The notes under the pieces are model-generated. The model was not told the DNA's origin and made no database searches. It saw only the letters and a program-made list of their open reading frames with translations. Made by a program: the position numbers and the translations under genes. Positions 24,834 through 32,102 of a DNA stretch of 32,102 nucleotides are shown piece after piece (position 1 is the first letter of the stretch; each line of letters opens with the position of its first letter). Source of the stretch: Thiomonas sp. (GTDB taxonomy: Bacteria > Pseudomonadota > Gammaproteobacteria > Burkholderiales > Burkholderiaceae_C); assembly GCA_027451915.1 (NCBI GenBank), contig DAIDHU010000505.1, positions 1-32,102 of the forward strand. The letters are read 5' to 3'.

Positions 24834-25846
24834 AGGGCGAAGCGATGCTCGAATTCGTCGTCGCCTGCGCGGGCGACGGCGTGGTGCAGCGCTGGGCGCT
24901 GCATGGCGCGAGCGGGCGCCTGGAATGCCTGCAGCAACTCGACTGCGCCGGACCCGTGGCTGCGCTGGCCTGGGACCCCGACCGCCGCGGCCTGTACGCC
25001 GCGCTGCGCGGCGAGCCCTATGCCCTGCTGCGCATGGACCTGCGAACCGACGGCAGCCTGGCCCATGCGCAGCGCCGCGAGCTGCCCGCCGACATGGCCT
25101 GCATCGCGCTGGACGGCAGCGGCGAAGGGATGCTGTGCGCCTCCTACACCATGGGGTGCATCGCCTGGGCGCGCGGCTCCGGGGTCGAAAGTCTGGCGAC
25201 CGATGGCCCCTCCCATGCCTGCGTGGCATTGGGCGGCGGGCGCCTGGTGCTGGCCACCCAGACCGTCGAGGGCAGCCTGTTGTGCCTGAGCTCCGACGAC
25301 CCCGCGCTGCCACTGGCGCGGCGGCGCGTGCGGCGCCTGCGCCTGCACGCGCAGGCCAGCCCACGCCACGTCGCCGTCGCCGGGGACCTGGTGTTCATCG
25401 ACCATGAGGAACACAGCGTGGTCGACGTGTGCCGCTACGACCCCCTGGCCAATGCGCTGCGGCCCCTGTTCAGCACCGAGCTGGGCCACGCCATCGAGGG
25501 CCGCCCCTGGTATGCCGACATCCGCTGCGACGCCGAAGGCACCTGGCTGTGGCTGAGCGAGCGCAGACAAGGCATGGTGCACGGCCTGCGCGTGGACCTT
25601 CCGGGTGCCAGGCTGGTGCCGACGACCAGCCTGCCGGTGCCGGCCACCCCGCGCTCCATCGCCGCCCACGGCGACTGGCTGGTGTGCTGCGGGGAAACGG
25701 CCGACGCGCTCAGCCTGCATGCGCGCGGCGCCGACGGACATTGGCGTGAGCGCGCCCGCATGCGCTGCGGGGCGCGCCCGATGTGGGTTGAATTCCTGCT
25801 CCCGCCGACGCGCGCCGCGGCGGGGGCCTTCCTCGAGGACTCCTGA
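24830..25846 (+). CDS. Beta-propeller lactonase (YbhE/Pgl family)
   Basis: A 338-residue cytoplasmic protein (no signal peptide) of the seven-bladed propeller lactonase family that includes E. coli 6-phosphogluconolactonase YbhE. Alignment by eye with YbhE supports this: the N-terminal 'VACAGDGVVQRWAL', 'ASPRHVAVAGDLVFIDHEEH' followed by SVVDV, 'RPWYADIRCDAEGTWLWLSE', and the C-terminal 'GARPMWVEF'. In this operon it is expected to hydrolyse the galactarolactone made by Udh to galactarate; this is inferred from context, since a phosphogluconate role would not fit. The ATG at 24830 overlaps the permease stop; ATG 24845 is an alternative start. Conservation with YbhE is modest. Confidence 0.75.
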   Translation: MKGEAMLEFVVACAGDGVVQRWALHGASGRLECLQQLDCAGPVAALAWDPDRRGLYAALRGEPYALLRMDLRTDGSLAHAQRRELPADMACIALDGSGEGMLCASYTMGCIAWARGSGVESLATDGPSHACVALGGGRLVLATQTVEGSLLCLSSDDPALPLARRRVRRLRLHAQASPRHVAVAGDLVFIDHEEHSVVDVCRYDPLANALRPLFSTELGHAIEGRPWYADIRCDAEGTWLWLSERRQGMVHGLRVDLPGARLVPTTSLPVPATPRSIAAHGDWLVCCGETADALSLHARGADGHWRERARMRCGARPMWVEFLLPPTRAAAGAFLEDS

Positions 25847-25848
25847 TC

Positions 25849-27423
25849 ATGGAACAACGAGCCCGGCTCGTGCGCATGCACGACACGGACAACGTGGCGG
25901 TGGTCGCCACGCGCTCCGGCTTGCCGGCGGGCGAGCGCGTCGACGACGGCCTGGTGCTGCGCGAGGCCGTGCCCCAGGGGCACAAGGTCGCGCTGCGGCG
26001 CATCGAGGCCGGCGAGGCGGTGCGGCGCTACGGCGTGGCCATCGGCTACGCGGTGTCGGTCATCGAGGCCGGCTCGTGGGTGCACGAGGCCCTGCTGCGC
26101 ATGCCCGAGGCGCGCGCGCTGGAACACTTGCCCGTGGCCACCGATCTGCGCAGCGCGGCGCCGCTTCCAGGCCAGTCCTTCCTGGGATACCGCAACGCCG
26201 ACGGCAGCTTCGGCACGCGCAACCTGTTCGCCATCACCACCACCGTGCAATGCGTGGCCGGAGTGGTGGCGCAGGCGGCCGAGCGCATTCGCCGCGAGTT
26301 GTTGCCGCGCTTTCCCAACGTGGACGGCGTGGTCGCGATCGACCACGCCTACGGCTGCGGCGTGGCCATCGATGCCCCCGACGCGCAGGTGCCGATCCGT
26401 ATCCTGCGCAACCTGGCCCGCAACCCCAATTTCGGGGACGAGGTGATGGTGGTCAGCCTGGGCTGCGAAAAACTGCAGCCCGAACGCCTGCTTCCGCCCG
26501 GCAGCATCGCGCTGCGCGACGAACGCGACGCGCAGGCGGCCGGCGCGACTTCCGGCCTGCACGTGCTGCGCCTGCAGGACCCCGCGCACGGCGGCTTCTC
26601 GGGCATGCTCGATGCCATCGTCGGCGCCGCCGAGCCGCACCTGCGGCGCCTGGACGCGCGCAGGCGCGAGACCACGCCGCTGGCCGGCCTGGTGGTGGGG
26701 GTGCAGTGCGGAGGCAGCGACGCGCTGTCCGGCGTGACCGCCAACCCCGCCCTCGGCCATGCCGTGGACATGCTGGTGCGCGCCGGCGCGACGGTCCTGT
26801 TCTCCGAGGTCACCGAGGTGCGTGACGGCGTGGCGTTGCTCAGCTCCCGGGCGCGCGACGCCGAGGTCGCGCGGCGCCTGGTGGCCGAGCTGGACTGGTA
26901 CGACGCCTACCTGCGCCGCGGGGGAGCCGACCGCAGTGCCAACACGACCCCGGGCAACAAGGCGGGCGGCCTGTCCAACATTGTCGAAAAGGCGATGGGC
27001 TCCATCGTCAAATCGGGCACCCTGCCCATCGACTTCGTGCTCGGCCCCGGCGAGAAACTGGGCGCGGGACAACGCGGCCTGGGCTTCGCCGCCACGCCGG
27101 CCAGCGATTTCGTGTGCGGCACCCTGCAGGCGGCCGCGGGCATGAACGTGCACGTGTTCACCACCGGCCGCGGCACACCCTACGGCCTGGCCGCGGTGCC
27201 GGTGATCAAGGTGTCCACGCGCAGCGAACTCGCCGAGCAATGGCCCGACCTGATCGACCTGGACGCGGGGCCCATCGCCCGCGCCGAGCGCAGCATCGCC
27301 GAGGTCGGCGAGCAGATCTTCGCCTGCATCGTCGAGGTAGCCAGCGGGAAGCGCCGCACCTGGGCCGAGCGCTGGAATCTGCACAACGCGCTGACCCTGT
27401 TCAATCCCGCGCCGATCACTTGA
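25849..27423 (+). CDS. garD: Galactarate dehydratase GarD
   Basis: A 524-residue enzyme of the UxaA/GarD family, close in length to E. coli GarD (523). It dehydrates meso-galactarate to 5-dehydro-4-deoxy-D-glucarate, the KdgD substrate. The N-terminal SAF domain covers about residues 1-90; the catalytic part begins at FLGYRNADGSFGTRNL. Further motifs are HAYGCG, VSLGCEK, GVQCGGSDALSGVTANPALG and the ANTTPGNKAGGLSNIVEKAMG segment with metal-binding residues. Last gene of the operon, two bases after the lactonase, with GAGGA upstream. Specificity for galactarate over glucarate is a family property and points to galacturonate as the source. Confidence 0.94.
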   Translation: MEQRARLVRMHDTDNVAVVATRSGLPAGERVDDGLVLREAVPQGHKVALRRIEAGEAVRRYGVAIGYAVSVIEAGSWVHEALLRMPEARALEHLPVATDLRSAAPLPGQSFLGYRNADGSFGTRNLFAITTTVQCVAGVVAQAAERIRRELLPRFPNVDGVVAIDHAYGCGVAIDAPDAQVPIRILRNLARNPNFGDEVMVVSLGCEKLQPERLLPPGSIALRDERDAQAAGATSGLHVLRLQDPAHGGFSGMLDAIVGAAEPHLRRLDARRRETTPLAGLVVGVQCGGSDALSGVTANPALGHAVDMLVRAGATVLFSEVTEVRDGVALLSSRARDAEVARRLVAELDWYDAYLRRGGADRSANTTPGNKAGGLSNIVEKAMGSIVKSGTLPIDFVLGPGEKLGAGQRGLGFAATPASDFVCGTLQAAAGMNVHVFTTGRGTPYGLAAVPVIKVSTRSELAEQWPDLIDLDAGPIARAERSIAEVGEQIFACIVEVASGKRRTWAERWNLHNALTLFNPAPIT

Positions 27424-27432
27424 ACCGGCGCC

Positions 27433-28041
27433 TCAGCCTGCGTAGCCGTGGCCTCGCCGCGCCGGCGGCCGGGGCCCCACGTACTTGCGGTAGGCCGCGA
27501 TCCAGTCGTGGCTGATGTCGTATTGCGCCTGGGCCAGGGACAGACGCCCGCGGCATACCAGGCGGTGCAGGCGGTTTTCCAGCCGGTCCTTGGCGTAGCT
27601 GCCCCAGCCGCCGATCACATGATGGGGCTCGGGCCAGAGGTTGCGCGGCGAATCCGGGGAGCCTCCCAGCTCCAGGCTGATCAGGTGGTCCTCCTCGTAG
27701 TCGCGCAGGCGACGATCGGCGTAGCCGTAGGCGCGAACGCCCTCGCGCTTGAGTCCCTCGGTGTATCGCTCGGGCGGGCGAATGCCGCGCGTGTACCCCG
27801 GCACGCAGATGGTCGAGCGTATGTTGGCCTGCGTGACCTGCGGATTCAGAGCTCCCGGCGTGATCGCGGGCTTCGGCTCGGCGCTGCTCGCTGGAAACAC
27901 GACGCCGTAGCGTCCCTGCGCGCCCTCCACGCCGCCGGCGTCGAACGCGCGCTCTCGCGCCTGCGCGGGCTGCGCGGCAAGGGTCGCGAACAGCAGCACG
28001 CAGGCCGTGGCGAACCAGGGAGCGGGGATTCGACGGGCCAT
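27433..28041 (-). CDS. Secreted HNH-like protein, function unknown
   Basis: A 202-residue exported protein. Residues 1-28 are a signal peptide ending AQPAQA. The rest holds an HNH-nuclease-like core: YEEDHLISLELGG with Asp118-His119, then SPRNLWPEP with Asn134, then a conserved KDRLENRLHRLVCRG with Cys163 and a C-terminal DISHDWIAAYRKY helix. This arrangement is shared by a family of small secreted proteins of unknown role in Proteobacteria and Actinobacteria; nuclease activity is not shown. Cys79 may pair with Cys163. The ATG at 28041 gives a proper signal peptide; the ribosome site is poor, and an ATG at 28095 is an alternative. It converges on garD with a nine-base gap. Confidence 0.72.
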   Translation of the reverse strand: MARRIPAPWFATACVLLFATLAAQPAQARERAFDAGGVEGAQGRYGVVFPASSAEPKPAITPGALNPQVTQANIRSTICVPGYTRGIRPPERYTEGLKREGVRAYGYADRRLRDYEEDHLISLELGGSPDSPRNLWPEPHHVIGGWGSYAKDRLENRLHRLVCRGRLSLAQAQYDISHDWIAAYRKYVGPRPPARRGHGYAG

Positions 28042-28121
28042 GGGGGAGGAATTCCGGTTCAAGTTCGGGCTCGGGTGGGACTTCGGGCCTCGCATGCTAT
28101 CGGCAGGCGCGGCCCGAGGCC

Positions 28122-29036
28122 TCACCAGCGGCGGGTCTTGATGAAATCGACCAGGGCCCGCAATGCCGGCGGCAGTTGGCGCTGGCCGGGATAGTAGAGA
28201 AAGGGGCCGGTGAAACTCGGCCACCAGGGCTCCAGTACCGGTTCGAGCTGCGCGCGCGCGAAATACGGTGCCAGCCAGTCCTCGAACAGGTACACGATGC
28301 CCACGCCCGAACAGGCGGCGTCCACGGCGAGGTCGGTGGCGCCCCCGATGCCCACCAGCAGCGGCCCCTGGGGGTCGAGGCGCAAGACCTCGCCATCCCG
28401 CGCGAACTCCCAGGCCGGCATGGCGCCGCTGGAGAACCGCCCCCGCAGGCAGGCGTGGCGCATCAGGTCGCGCGGATGCAGGGGCCGGCCCGCGCGCCGC
28501 AGGTAGTCGGGCGACGCGGCGGCCGCGAAGCGCTGCCGGGCCGGACCGCTGGGCACCGCCACCATGTCCTGCTCCAGGCGCTCGTCGTAGCGTATGCCGG
28601 CGTCGCAGCCTTCGGCCAGGATGTCCACGAAACGGTCCTCGGCGCGGATTTCCAGGCGAATGCGGGGGTAGGCAGCCAGGAACTCGGGCAGGATGCGCGG
28701 CAGCACCAGGCGCGAGGCCGCCACGGGAACATTCAGGCGCAGGGTGCCGGCGGCTTGGTCCGCCGAGGCATGGGCCTGTTCCAGCGCGCTGCCGATCTGC
28801 TCCAGCGCAGGGGCCAGGCGGCGCAGCAATTGCTGGCCTGCCTCGGTGGGCGCCACGCTGCGCGTGGTGCGATGCAGGAGCCGCACGCCCAGGCGGGCCT
28901 CGAGCCGGCGCACGGCCTCGCTGAGACTGGACGCACTGGTTGCGCGCGCCCGCGCGGCGTCACGAAAGCCCCCGGCGCGAGCGACCGCGGCGAAGGCGCT
29001 GAGGTCATCGAGCCTGGGCTCGAGTCGGGGATCCAT
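28122..29036 (-). CDS. LysR-type regulator, target unknown
   Basis: A 304-residue LysR regulator. The HTH lies at about residues 10-68 (LSAFAAVARAGGFRDAARAR and SEAVRRLEARLGVRLLHRTT). The effector domain begins near TLRLNVPVAASRLVLP and belongs to the group with 'EDRFVDILAEGCDAGIRYDE'. The ATG at 29036 matches the usual N-terminus of the family; the frame is open further up. No divergent gene adjoins it, so its regulon cannot be guessed. It lies on the same strand as ompW upstream and the HNH-like gene downstream. Confidence 0.87.
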   Translation of the reverse strand: MDPRLEPRLDDLSAFAAVARAGGFRDAARARATSASSLSEAVRRLEARLGVRLLHRTTRSVAPTEAGQQLLRRLAPALEQIGSALEQAHASADQAAGTLRLNVPVAASRLVLPRILPEFLAAYPRIRLEIRAEDRFVDILAEGCDAGIRYDERLEQDMVAVPSGPARQRFAAAASPDYLRRAGRPLHPRDLMRHACLRGRFSSGAMPAWEFARDGEVLRLDPQGPLLVGIGGATDLAVDAACSGVGIVYLFEDWLAPYFARAQLEPVLEPWWPSFTGPFLYYPGQRQLPPALRALVDFIKTRRW

Positions 29037-29230
29037 TGTTCGCTTTTCCGTACAGGCGGTGAATCCTAGTACGGCTGATCGAACACCGCCAGGGCTTCCA
29101 GCGTTTGTGCATGACCCTGGAGAAAGCCCCCATGAACCCACCGACCGCACATTCTGATCCCGGGCACGGCGCCCAGCGCGCACCTGCGCCACAGGCTCGC
29201 GGCCGCCGCGCTGCGCCTGGACGCCGGCAG

Positions 29231-29257
29231 CCCGCGACGGCTGGACGCCATCGCGGG
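29231..29257 (-). terminator. Hairpin after ompW
   Basis: On the ompW transcript CCCGCGATGGC pairs with GCCGTCGCGGG (one G-U pair) around a five-base loop, giving an 11-pair stem that begins 12 bases after the ompW stop. There is no T-run after it, so it may be a weak or U-tract-less terminator. Confidence 0.4.
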
Positions 29258-29269
29258 CCCCGGGAGTAC

Positions 29270-30046
29270 TCAGAAACTGTAGCCCACCGCCAGGGTGTAG
29301 ATCACCGGGTGGAAGTTGATGTCCGTGCTGGACTGCGAGGTCACGATGCGCGGGCTCACCGGCGCGGGCGAGTAGGAGGTCACCGTCAGGGTGCTCTTGA
29401 CGTCCGCGATGGCCACCGTGCCCACCACCGACCAGTGCTGGTCGAGGTGGTAGGTCAGGCCCACGTGGGCCGCCGGCCCCCAGGAGTCCGACAGGCTGAG
29501 CTCGGTCGGGCCCAGGGCGTTGGTCAGCGGGGTGAGGGCCTTGGTGTTGGCGAAGCGCGTGTAGTTCAGGCCGAGGCCGACGAAGGGGTCCCAGCGCGAG
29601 CGCGTGGTCAGCGGGTGCCAGTTGAAGAACACGGTCGGCGACAACACGTCCACGTCGGCGATGCGCGTTCCCGGGGAAATGCCCAGCAGCGCCCAGTTCG
29701 CCCCCTTCGCCGCGGTGTGCACGGTGGGCGGCGCGCCCAGCGCCAGCTCGACACTCCAGCGATCGGTGATGTTGTGCACGAAACCCAGGCCCAGCGTGGT
29801 GGCGTTGCCGATGTCCAGGTTCAGCCCGGGCGGGGTGTTCAGGCCGTGCAGGTCGCCCAGCGAGGCGTGGTTCTGCAAGTCGGCCACGCCGGCGTAGATG
29901 GTGTTCTCGCCGGCCCCTCCGAGGGTATCGGCATGGGCGCAGGCGCCCGCGAAGGCCGCGCCGGCGGCCAGCAGCGAGGCCGCGGCGACACGCAGGCCGC
30001 GGGACGAAGCAGGCGCGCCTGCGCGTTCGGACAGTTGGCGGATCAT
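29270..30046 (-). CDS. ompW: OmpW-family outer-membrane protein
   Basis: A 258-residue outer-membrane beta barrel. A signal peptide ends near residue 39 (ACAHA before DTLGG). The mature part alternates hydrophobic strands and ends with Phe (YTLAVGYSF), as outer-membrane barrels do. OmpW motifs visible are GLGFVHNITDRWSVELALG, SPTVFFNWHP, DPFVGLGLNYT and the 'LSDSWGPAAHVGLTYHLD' segment. OmpW forms a narrow hydrophobic channel for small molecules. ATG at 30046 has AGGAGA about eight bases upstream. It starts 46 bases after the stop of the GDSL gene and is likely co-transcribed with it. Confidence 0.9.
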   Translation of the reverse strand: MIRQLSERAGAPASSRGLRVAAASLLAAGAAFAGACAHADTLGGAGENTIYAGVADLQNHASLGDLHGLNTPPGLNLDIGNATTLGLGFVHNITDRWSVELALGAPPTVHTAAKGANWALLGISPGTRIADVDVLSPTVFFNWHPLTTRSRWDPFVGLGLNYTRFANTKALTPLTNALGPTELSLSDSWGPAAHVGLTYHLDQHWSVVGTVAIADVKSTLTVTSYSPAPVSPRIVTSQSSTDINFHPVIYTLAVGYSF

Positions 30047-30092
30047 GCGGGGAGTCTCCTGGAAAATGGCACCGGGAAGCCTGCGGCCTGGC

Positions 30093-31319
30093 TCAGGACA
30101 CCCAGCCGAAGCTGCGCAGCTCGGCCAGGGTGGCGTTGGCGATCACCTGATAGCCGGCCGGCGTAGGGTGCACGCCATCGGCGAACAGCCAGGTGCCCAG
30201 GTTGGAGGCGCTCGCACCATAGGCCGTCGCAGGGGTGTTCACATTGCACAACAACGAGGTGTTGTTCACGGCGGCCAGGTTGCACCACGGCGTGGTGACG
30301 TTGGTGAAGCCGAAGCTCGCCGGGCTGGCGATCTCCTGATTGAGCAGCGCGAAGCCGTCGATCATCTTCACCGGCTGGCCCTGCAGGTCGTTGAGCAGGC
30401 GCTGGTTGAACACCTGCACCAGGTTGGACAACAGGTAGCAGGCGGTCTGCGGGTTCTGGTTGTTGCAGGTGGTGCCGCCCGTGAGGCTCTGGCCGAAGGG
30501 AGTCAGCGAGGAATCGGGCAAGGTGTAGACCACGACGTAGCGCCCGCCGTTGCTCACGATGCTGTGCACCACGGCGGCCAGCTCGTCGGCGGCCACGCCC
30601 ACGCTGGCCTGGGCCTGCGCGACCGCGGTGGCCTGCGCCACCCCCTGGCCCACGGCGGTCTGCACGGCGCTCAGCGCGGAGAAGATGTCGTTGTTGCCGG
30701 CCAGCACGGAAATCAGCTGCGAGCCGTTGAACGAGCCGAACTGCGTGAGGTAGTTCTGCAGCTGCTGGGTGACCGGCAGGGTCAGCGCGCCGGTGCTGTG
30801 GCCGATGCCGTCGGGGTTGGCCACCATGGAGCCACCCTGGGCGAAGTCCGTGCAGTCCTGCGGGCTTCCGGCAGGCGCGGTATTGAAGGGGCAGAAGGTC
30901 TCGGTGGCGCTGAGGCCGCCGGCGGTCAGGTAGGTCGTCGCGGTGCCCGAGCTGTAGCCGATCAGGTTGGGCGTGAGGCCCAGCCCCAGGCTCTGGGCCA
31001 GCACCTGGGTCCAGTTGCCGGTGGCGGCGCCGTTGACCGTGAACTGCCCGCCGGCCGCGTAGGGCAGCCCGGTGAACGACACGGACGTGCCGTACACGCT
31101 CAGCGCGGCCACCGTGTAGGCGCCGTCGTCGGAGAGGCTGTCTCCGAACACGACAAAATTCTTGAACCCCCCGCTGGGCGCGGCGCTCGGGGCGGTGCTT
31201 GCCGCGTTGACGCTGGCCACCGTGGACAGCGACGGTGCGCTCGGGTTGCCGCCACCGCCGCAACCGGCCATCAGCAGCGCGGCGCCTGCGGCGACCGCGA
31301 AGGTAATTCCCCTGTTCAT
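30093..31319 (-). CDS. GDSL-family esterase lipoprotein
   Basis: A 408-residue SGNH/GDSL hydrolase anchored as a lipoprotein: the signal sequence ends in the lipobox LMAGC with Cys20, followed by a Gly/Ser/Ala-rich linker to about residue 50. Block I is FGDSLSD with nucleophile Ser61, block II is FAQGGSMV, block III is AGNNDI, and block V is DGVHPTPAGY with Asp381 and His384, so the catalytic set is complete. It probably hydrolyses esters at the cell surface or in the periplasm. There is no autotransporter barrel after the hydrolase domain. The ATG at 31319 is preferred over the one at 31325, since GGAGA stands seven bases before it. Confidence 0.88.
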   Translation of the reverse strand: MNRGITFAVAAGAALLMAGCGGGGNPSAPSLSTVASVNAASTAPSAAPSGGFKNFVVFGDSLSDDGAYTVAALSVYGTSVSFTGLPYAAGGQFTVNGAATGNWTQVLAQSLGLGLTPNLIGYSSGTATTYLTAGGLSATETFCPFNTAPAGSPQDCTDFAQGGSMVANPDGIGHSTGALTLPVTQQLQNYLTQFGSFNGSQLISVLAGNNDIFSALSAVQTAVGQGVAQATAVAQAQASVGVAADELAAVVHSIVSNGGRYVVVYTLPDSSLTPFGQSLTGGTTCNNQNPQTACYLLSNLVQVFNQRLLNDLQGQPVKMIDGFALLNQEIASPASFGFTNVTTPWCNLAAVNNTSLLCNVNTPATAYGASASNLGTWLFADGVHPTPAGYQVIANATLAELRSFGWVS

Positions 31320-31353
31320 TGACATTTCTCCATGGGAGAAGCAGAAGCACCGG

Positions 31354-31377
31354 AAAAAAGGAACGACCGTTCGTTCC
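31354..31377 (-). terminator. Intrinsic terminator in front of the GDSL gene
   Basis: On the minus strand GGAACGA-ACGG-TCGTTCC forms a perfect seven-base stem with a four-base loop, directly followed by six T residues. This is a textbook Rho-independent terminator. It lies only 35 bases before the GDSL start codon and 200 bases after the DUF1330 stop, so it may end the DUF1330 transcript or act as an attenuator in the GDSL leader. Confidence 0.7.
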
Positions 31378-31577
31378 AATCCTGATTCGGTTGCGACTCT
31401 ACGCTCGGGGACCTCGTTGCCATAAGTCGGGTTTTCCCGCGTACCGGGACAAACACCTGCCCGGCGATGCTGCAAGCTTTTCAGGCGCAGGGTATCAGCG
31501 CGGGGGCGTGGCTTGCCTGGCCCCAGGGTTGATCCCTACATGCGCGCCGGGGTACCCGGCAAGCCTCGCGCGGGCTC

Positions 31578-31868
31578 TCAGACGCCCTCGACGATCACCA
31601 CGGTTCTCCGGGCCGAGCGCCTGCTGATGCCCAGGGCCTGCTGGTACCCGGGGGACTCGTAGAAGGCCCGGGCCTTCTCGACCGAGGGGAAGCGCACCAC
31701 CACCAGACGCGACGGACTCCACAGCTCCGACTCCTTGAGGATCATGTCGCCTCCGCGCACCACGTACTCGCCTCCATGCTGCTCGGCCAGGGGCCTGGCC
31801 TTGCGCTTGTACTCCTCGTAGGCCTCGGGGTCGGTGAGCTGGGTGTCGGCGATCAGGTAGGCGGCCAT
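31578..31868 (-). CDS. DUF1330 protein
   Basis: A 96-residue small cytoplasmic protein of the DUF1330 family (ferredoxin-like alpha/beta barrel fold). Typical features are the start MAAYLIADTQLTDPEAYEEY, the GGEYVVRGG strand, LVVVRFPSVEKARAFYESPGYQ and a closing VVIVEG strand. The family's biochemical role is not established. No ribosome site is seen before the ATG at 31868; upstream is only 79 bases to the stop of the SDR gene, so co-transcription with it is possible. Confidence 0.85.
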   Translation of the reverse strand: MAAYLIADTQLTDPEAYEEYKRKARPLAEQHGGEYVVRGGDMILKESELWSPSRLVVVRFPSVEKARAFYESPGYQQALGISRRSARRTVVIVEGV

Positions 31869-31896
31869 GGCGGTTGTCGTGCTGGGGAAGGGTCGA

Positions 31897-31917
31897 GGCG
31901 GCGCCCTGCGCGCCGCC
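31897..31917. terminator. GC-rich hairpin after the SDR gene
   Basis: GGCGGCGC and GCGCCGCC form a perfect eight-base stem with a five-base loop (CCTGC), about 30 bases after the stop of the minus-strand dehydrogenase. There is no T-run. It resembles the hairpin after thiM in shape and loop sequence. Confidence 0.35.
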
Positions 31918-31947
31918 CCCGCGCCGACTATAGGCGTCTTGCGCCCC

Positions 31948-32102
31948 TCACAGTCCGGTGAATCCCCGGACCACGCGGAAATACAGGCGATCAGGCAGCA
32001 GGCGCAGCAGGCGCAGCCACAGGGTGAAGCGCCGCGGGAAGTGAATGTCGAAACGCCCGCGCGCCCAGCCCTCCAGCATGCGCGAGGCGGCCTGCTCGGG
32101 AC
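31948..32102 (-). CDS. Short-chain dehydrogenase, C-terminal end only
   Basis: The last 51 residues of a protein that starts beyond the right edge. The visible sequence, PEQAASRMLEGWARGRFDIH, FPRRFTLWLRLLRLLPDRLY, FRVVRGFTGL, then TGA at 31948-31950, matches the C-terminus of a group of short-chain dehydrogenases that end in 'RGRFEIHFPRRFT...LLPYRLYF..TGL'. Neither the Rossmann motif nor the catalytic Tyr-Lys is in the window, so the assignment rests on this tail alone. Confidence 0.6.
   Translation of the reverse strand, partial: PEQAASRMLEGWARGRFDIHFPRRFTLWLRLLRLLPDRLYFRVVRGFTGL

Noticed and set aside
25435..27384. Minus-strand open frame of about 650 codons opposite garD
   Set aside because: It is antisense to a clearly identified galactarate dehydratase and has no domain or ribosome site.
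29105..30166. Plus-strand open frame with a fair ribosome site starting just upstream of ompW's 3' end
   Set aside because: After the first 55 codons it is entirely antisense to ompW, and its product is a low-complexity Arg/Gly/Gln/His-rich sequence without domains.

Overview
The window is GC-rich, densely packed chromosomal DNA. The gene set points to a Gram-negative betaproteobacterium, probably Burkholderiales or a close relative. Evidence for this is the ubiquinone (not menaquinone) genes, OmpW, Crp/FNR-type promoter sites, LysR regulators and the family flavour of most proteins. No rRNA, tRNA, CRISPR array, insertion sequence or phage gene was seen.

Layout. (1) 1-7313: a signalling block. 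On the minus strand lies a soluble chemoreceptor with two complete signalling tips (1111-3024), followed by a multi-CheW adaptor that runs off the left edge. Divergent from them is a 1218-residue c-di-GMP enzyme that joins hemerythrin, GAF, GGDEF, a globin-like sensor, a second GAF and EAL. By eye this block is less GC-rich than the rest. (2) 7501-12747: a decayed Crp/FNR regulator, a BamE-like lipoprotein, a pterin carbinolamine dehydratase, hflX, a family 2 glycosyltransferase and a hexose-6-phosphate mutarotase. (3) 12935-16394: ubiU-ubiV-ubiT, the oxygen-independent ubiquinone hydroxylation system, with thiM overlapping ubiT by four bases. An FNR-like site precedes ubiU. (4) 16444-27423: a LysR regulator divergent from a nine-gene operon that appears to encode complete oxidative galacturonate catabolism with its own ABC importer: kdgD, ketoglutarate semialdehyde dehydrogenase, udh, binding protein, ATPase, two permeases, a beta-propeller lactonase and garD. 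(5) 27433-32102: minus-strand genes for a secreted HNH-like protein, a LysR regulator, OmpW, a GDSL lipoprotein, a DUF1330 protein and the tail of a short-chain dehydrogenase.

How the genes fit together. In region 4, the expected route is import of a uronate, oxidation to an aldarolactone (Udh), lactone opening (propeller lactonase), dehydration of galactarate (GarD), dehydration-decarboxylation (KdgD) and oxidation to 2-oxoglutarate (semialdehyde dehydrogenase). The two FNR-like promoters, before the oxygen-sensing c-di-GMP enzyme and before ubiU, have the same architecture and suggest a shared response to low oxygen. The most unusual items are the dual oxygen-sensor c-di-GMP enzyme, the double-tip receptor paired with a repeated CheW protein, and the self-contained uronate operon with a PotABCD-like transporter and a YbhE-type lactonase.
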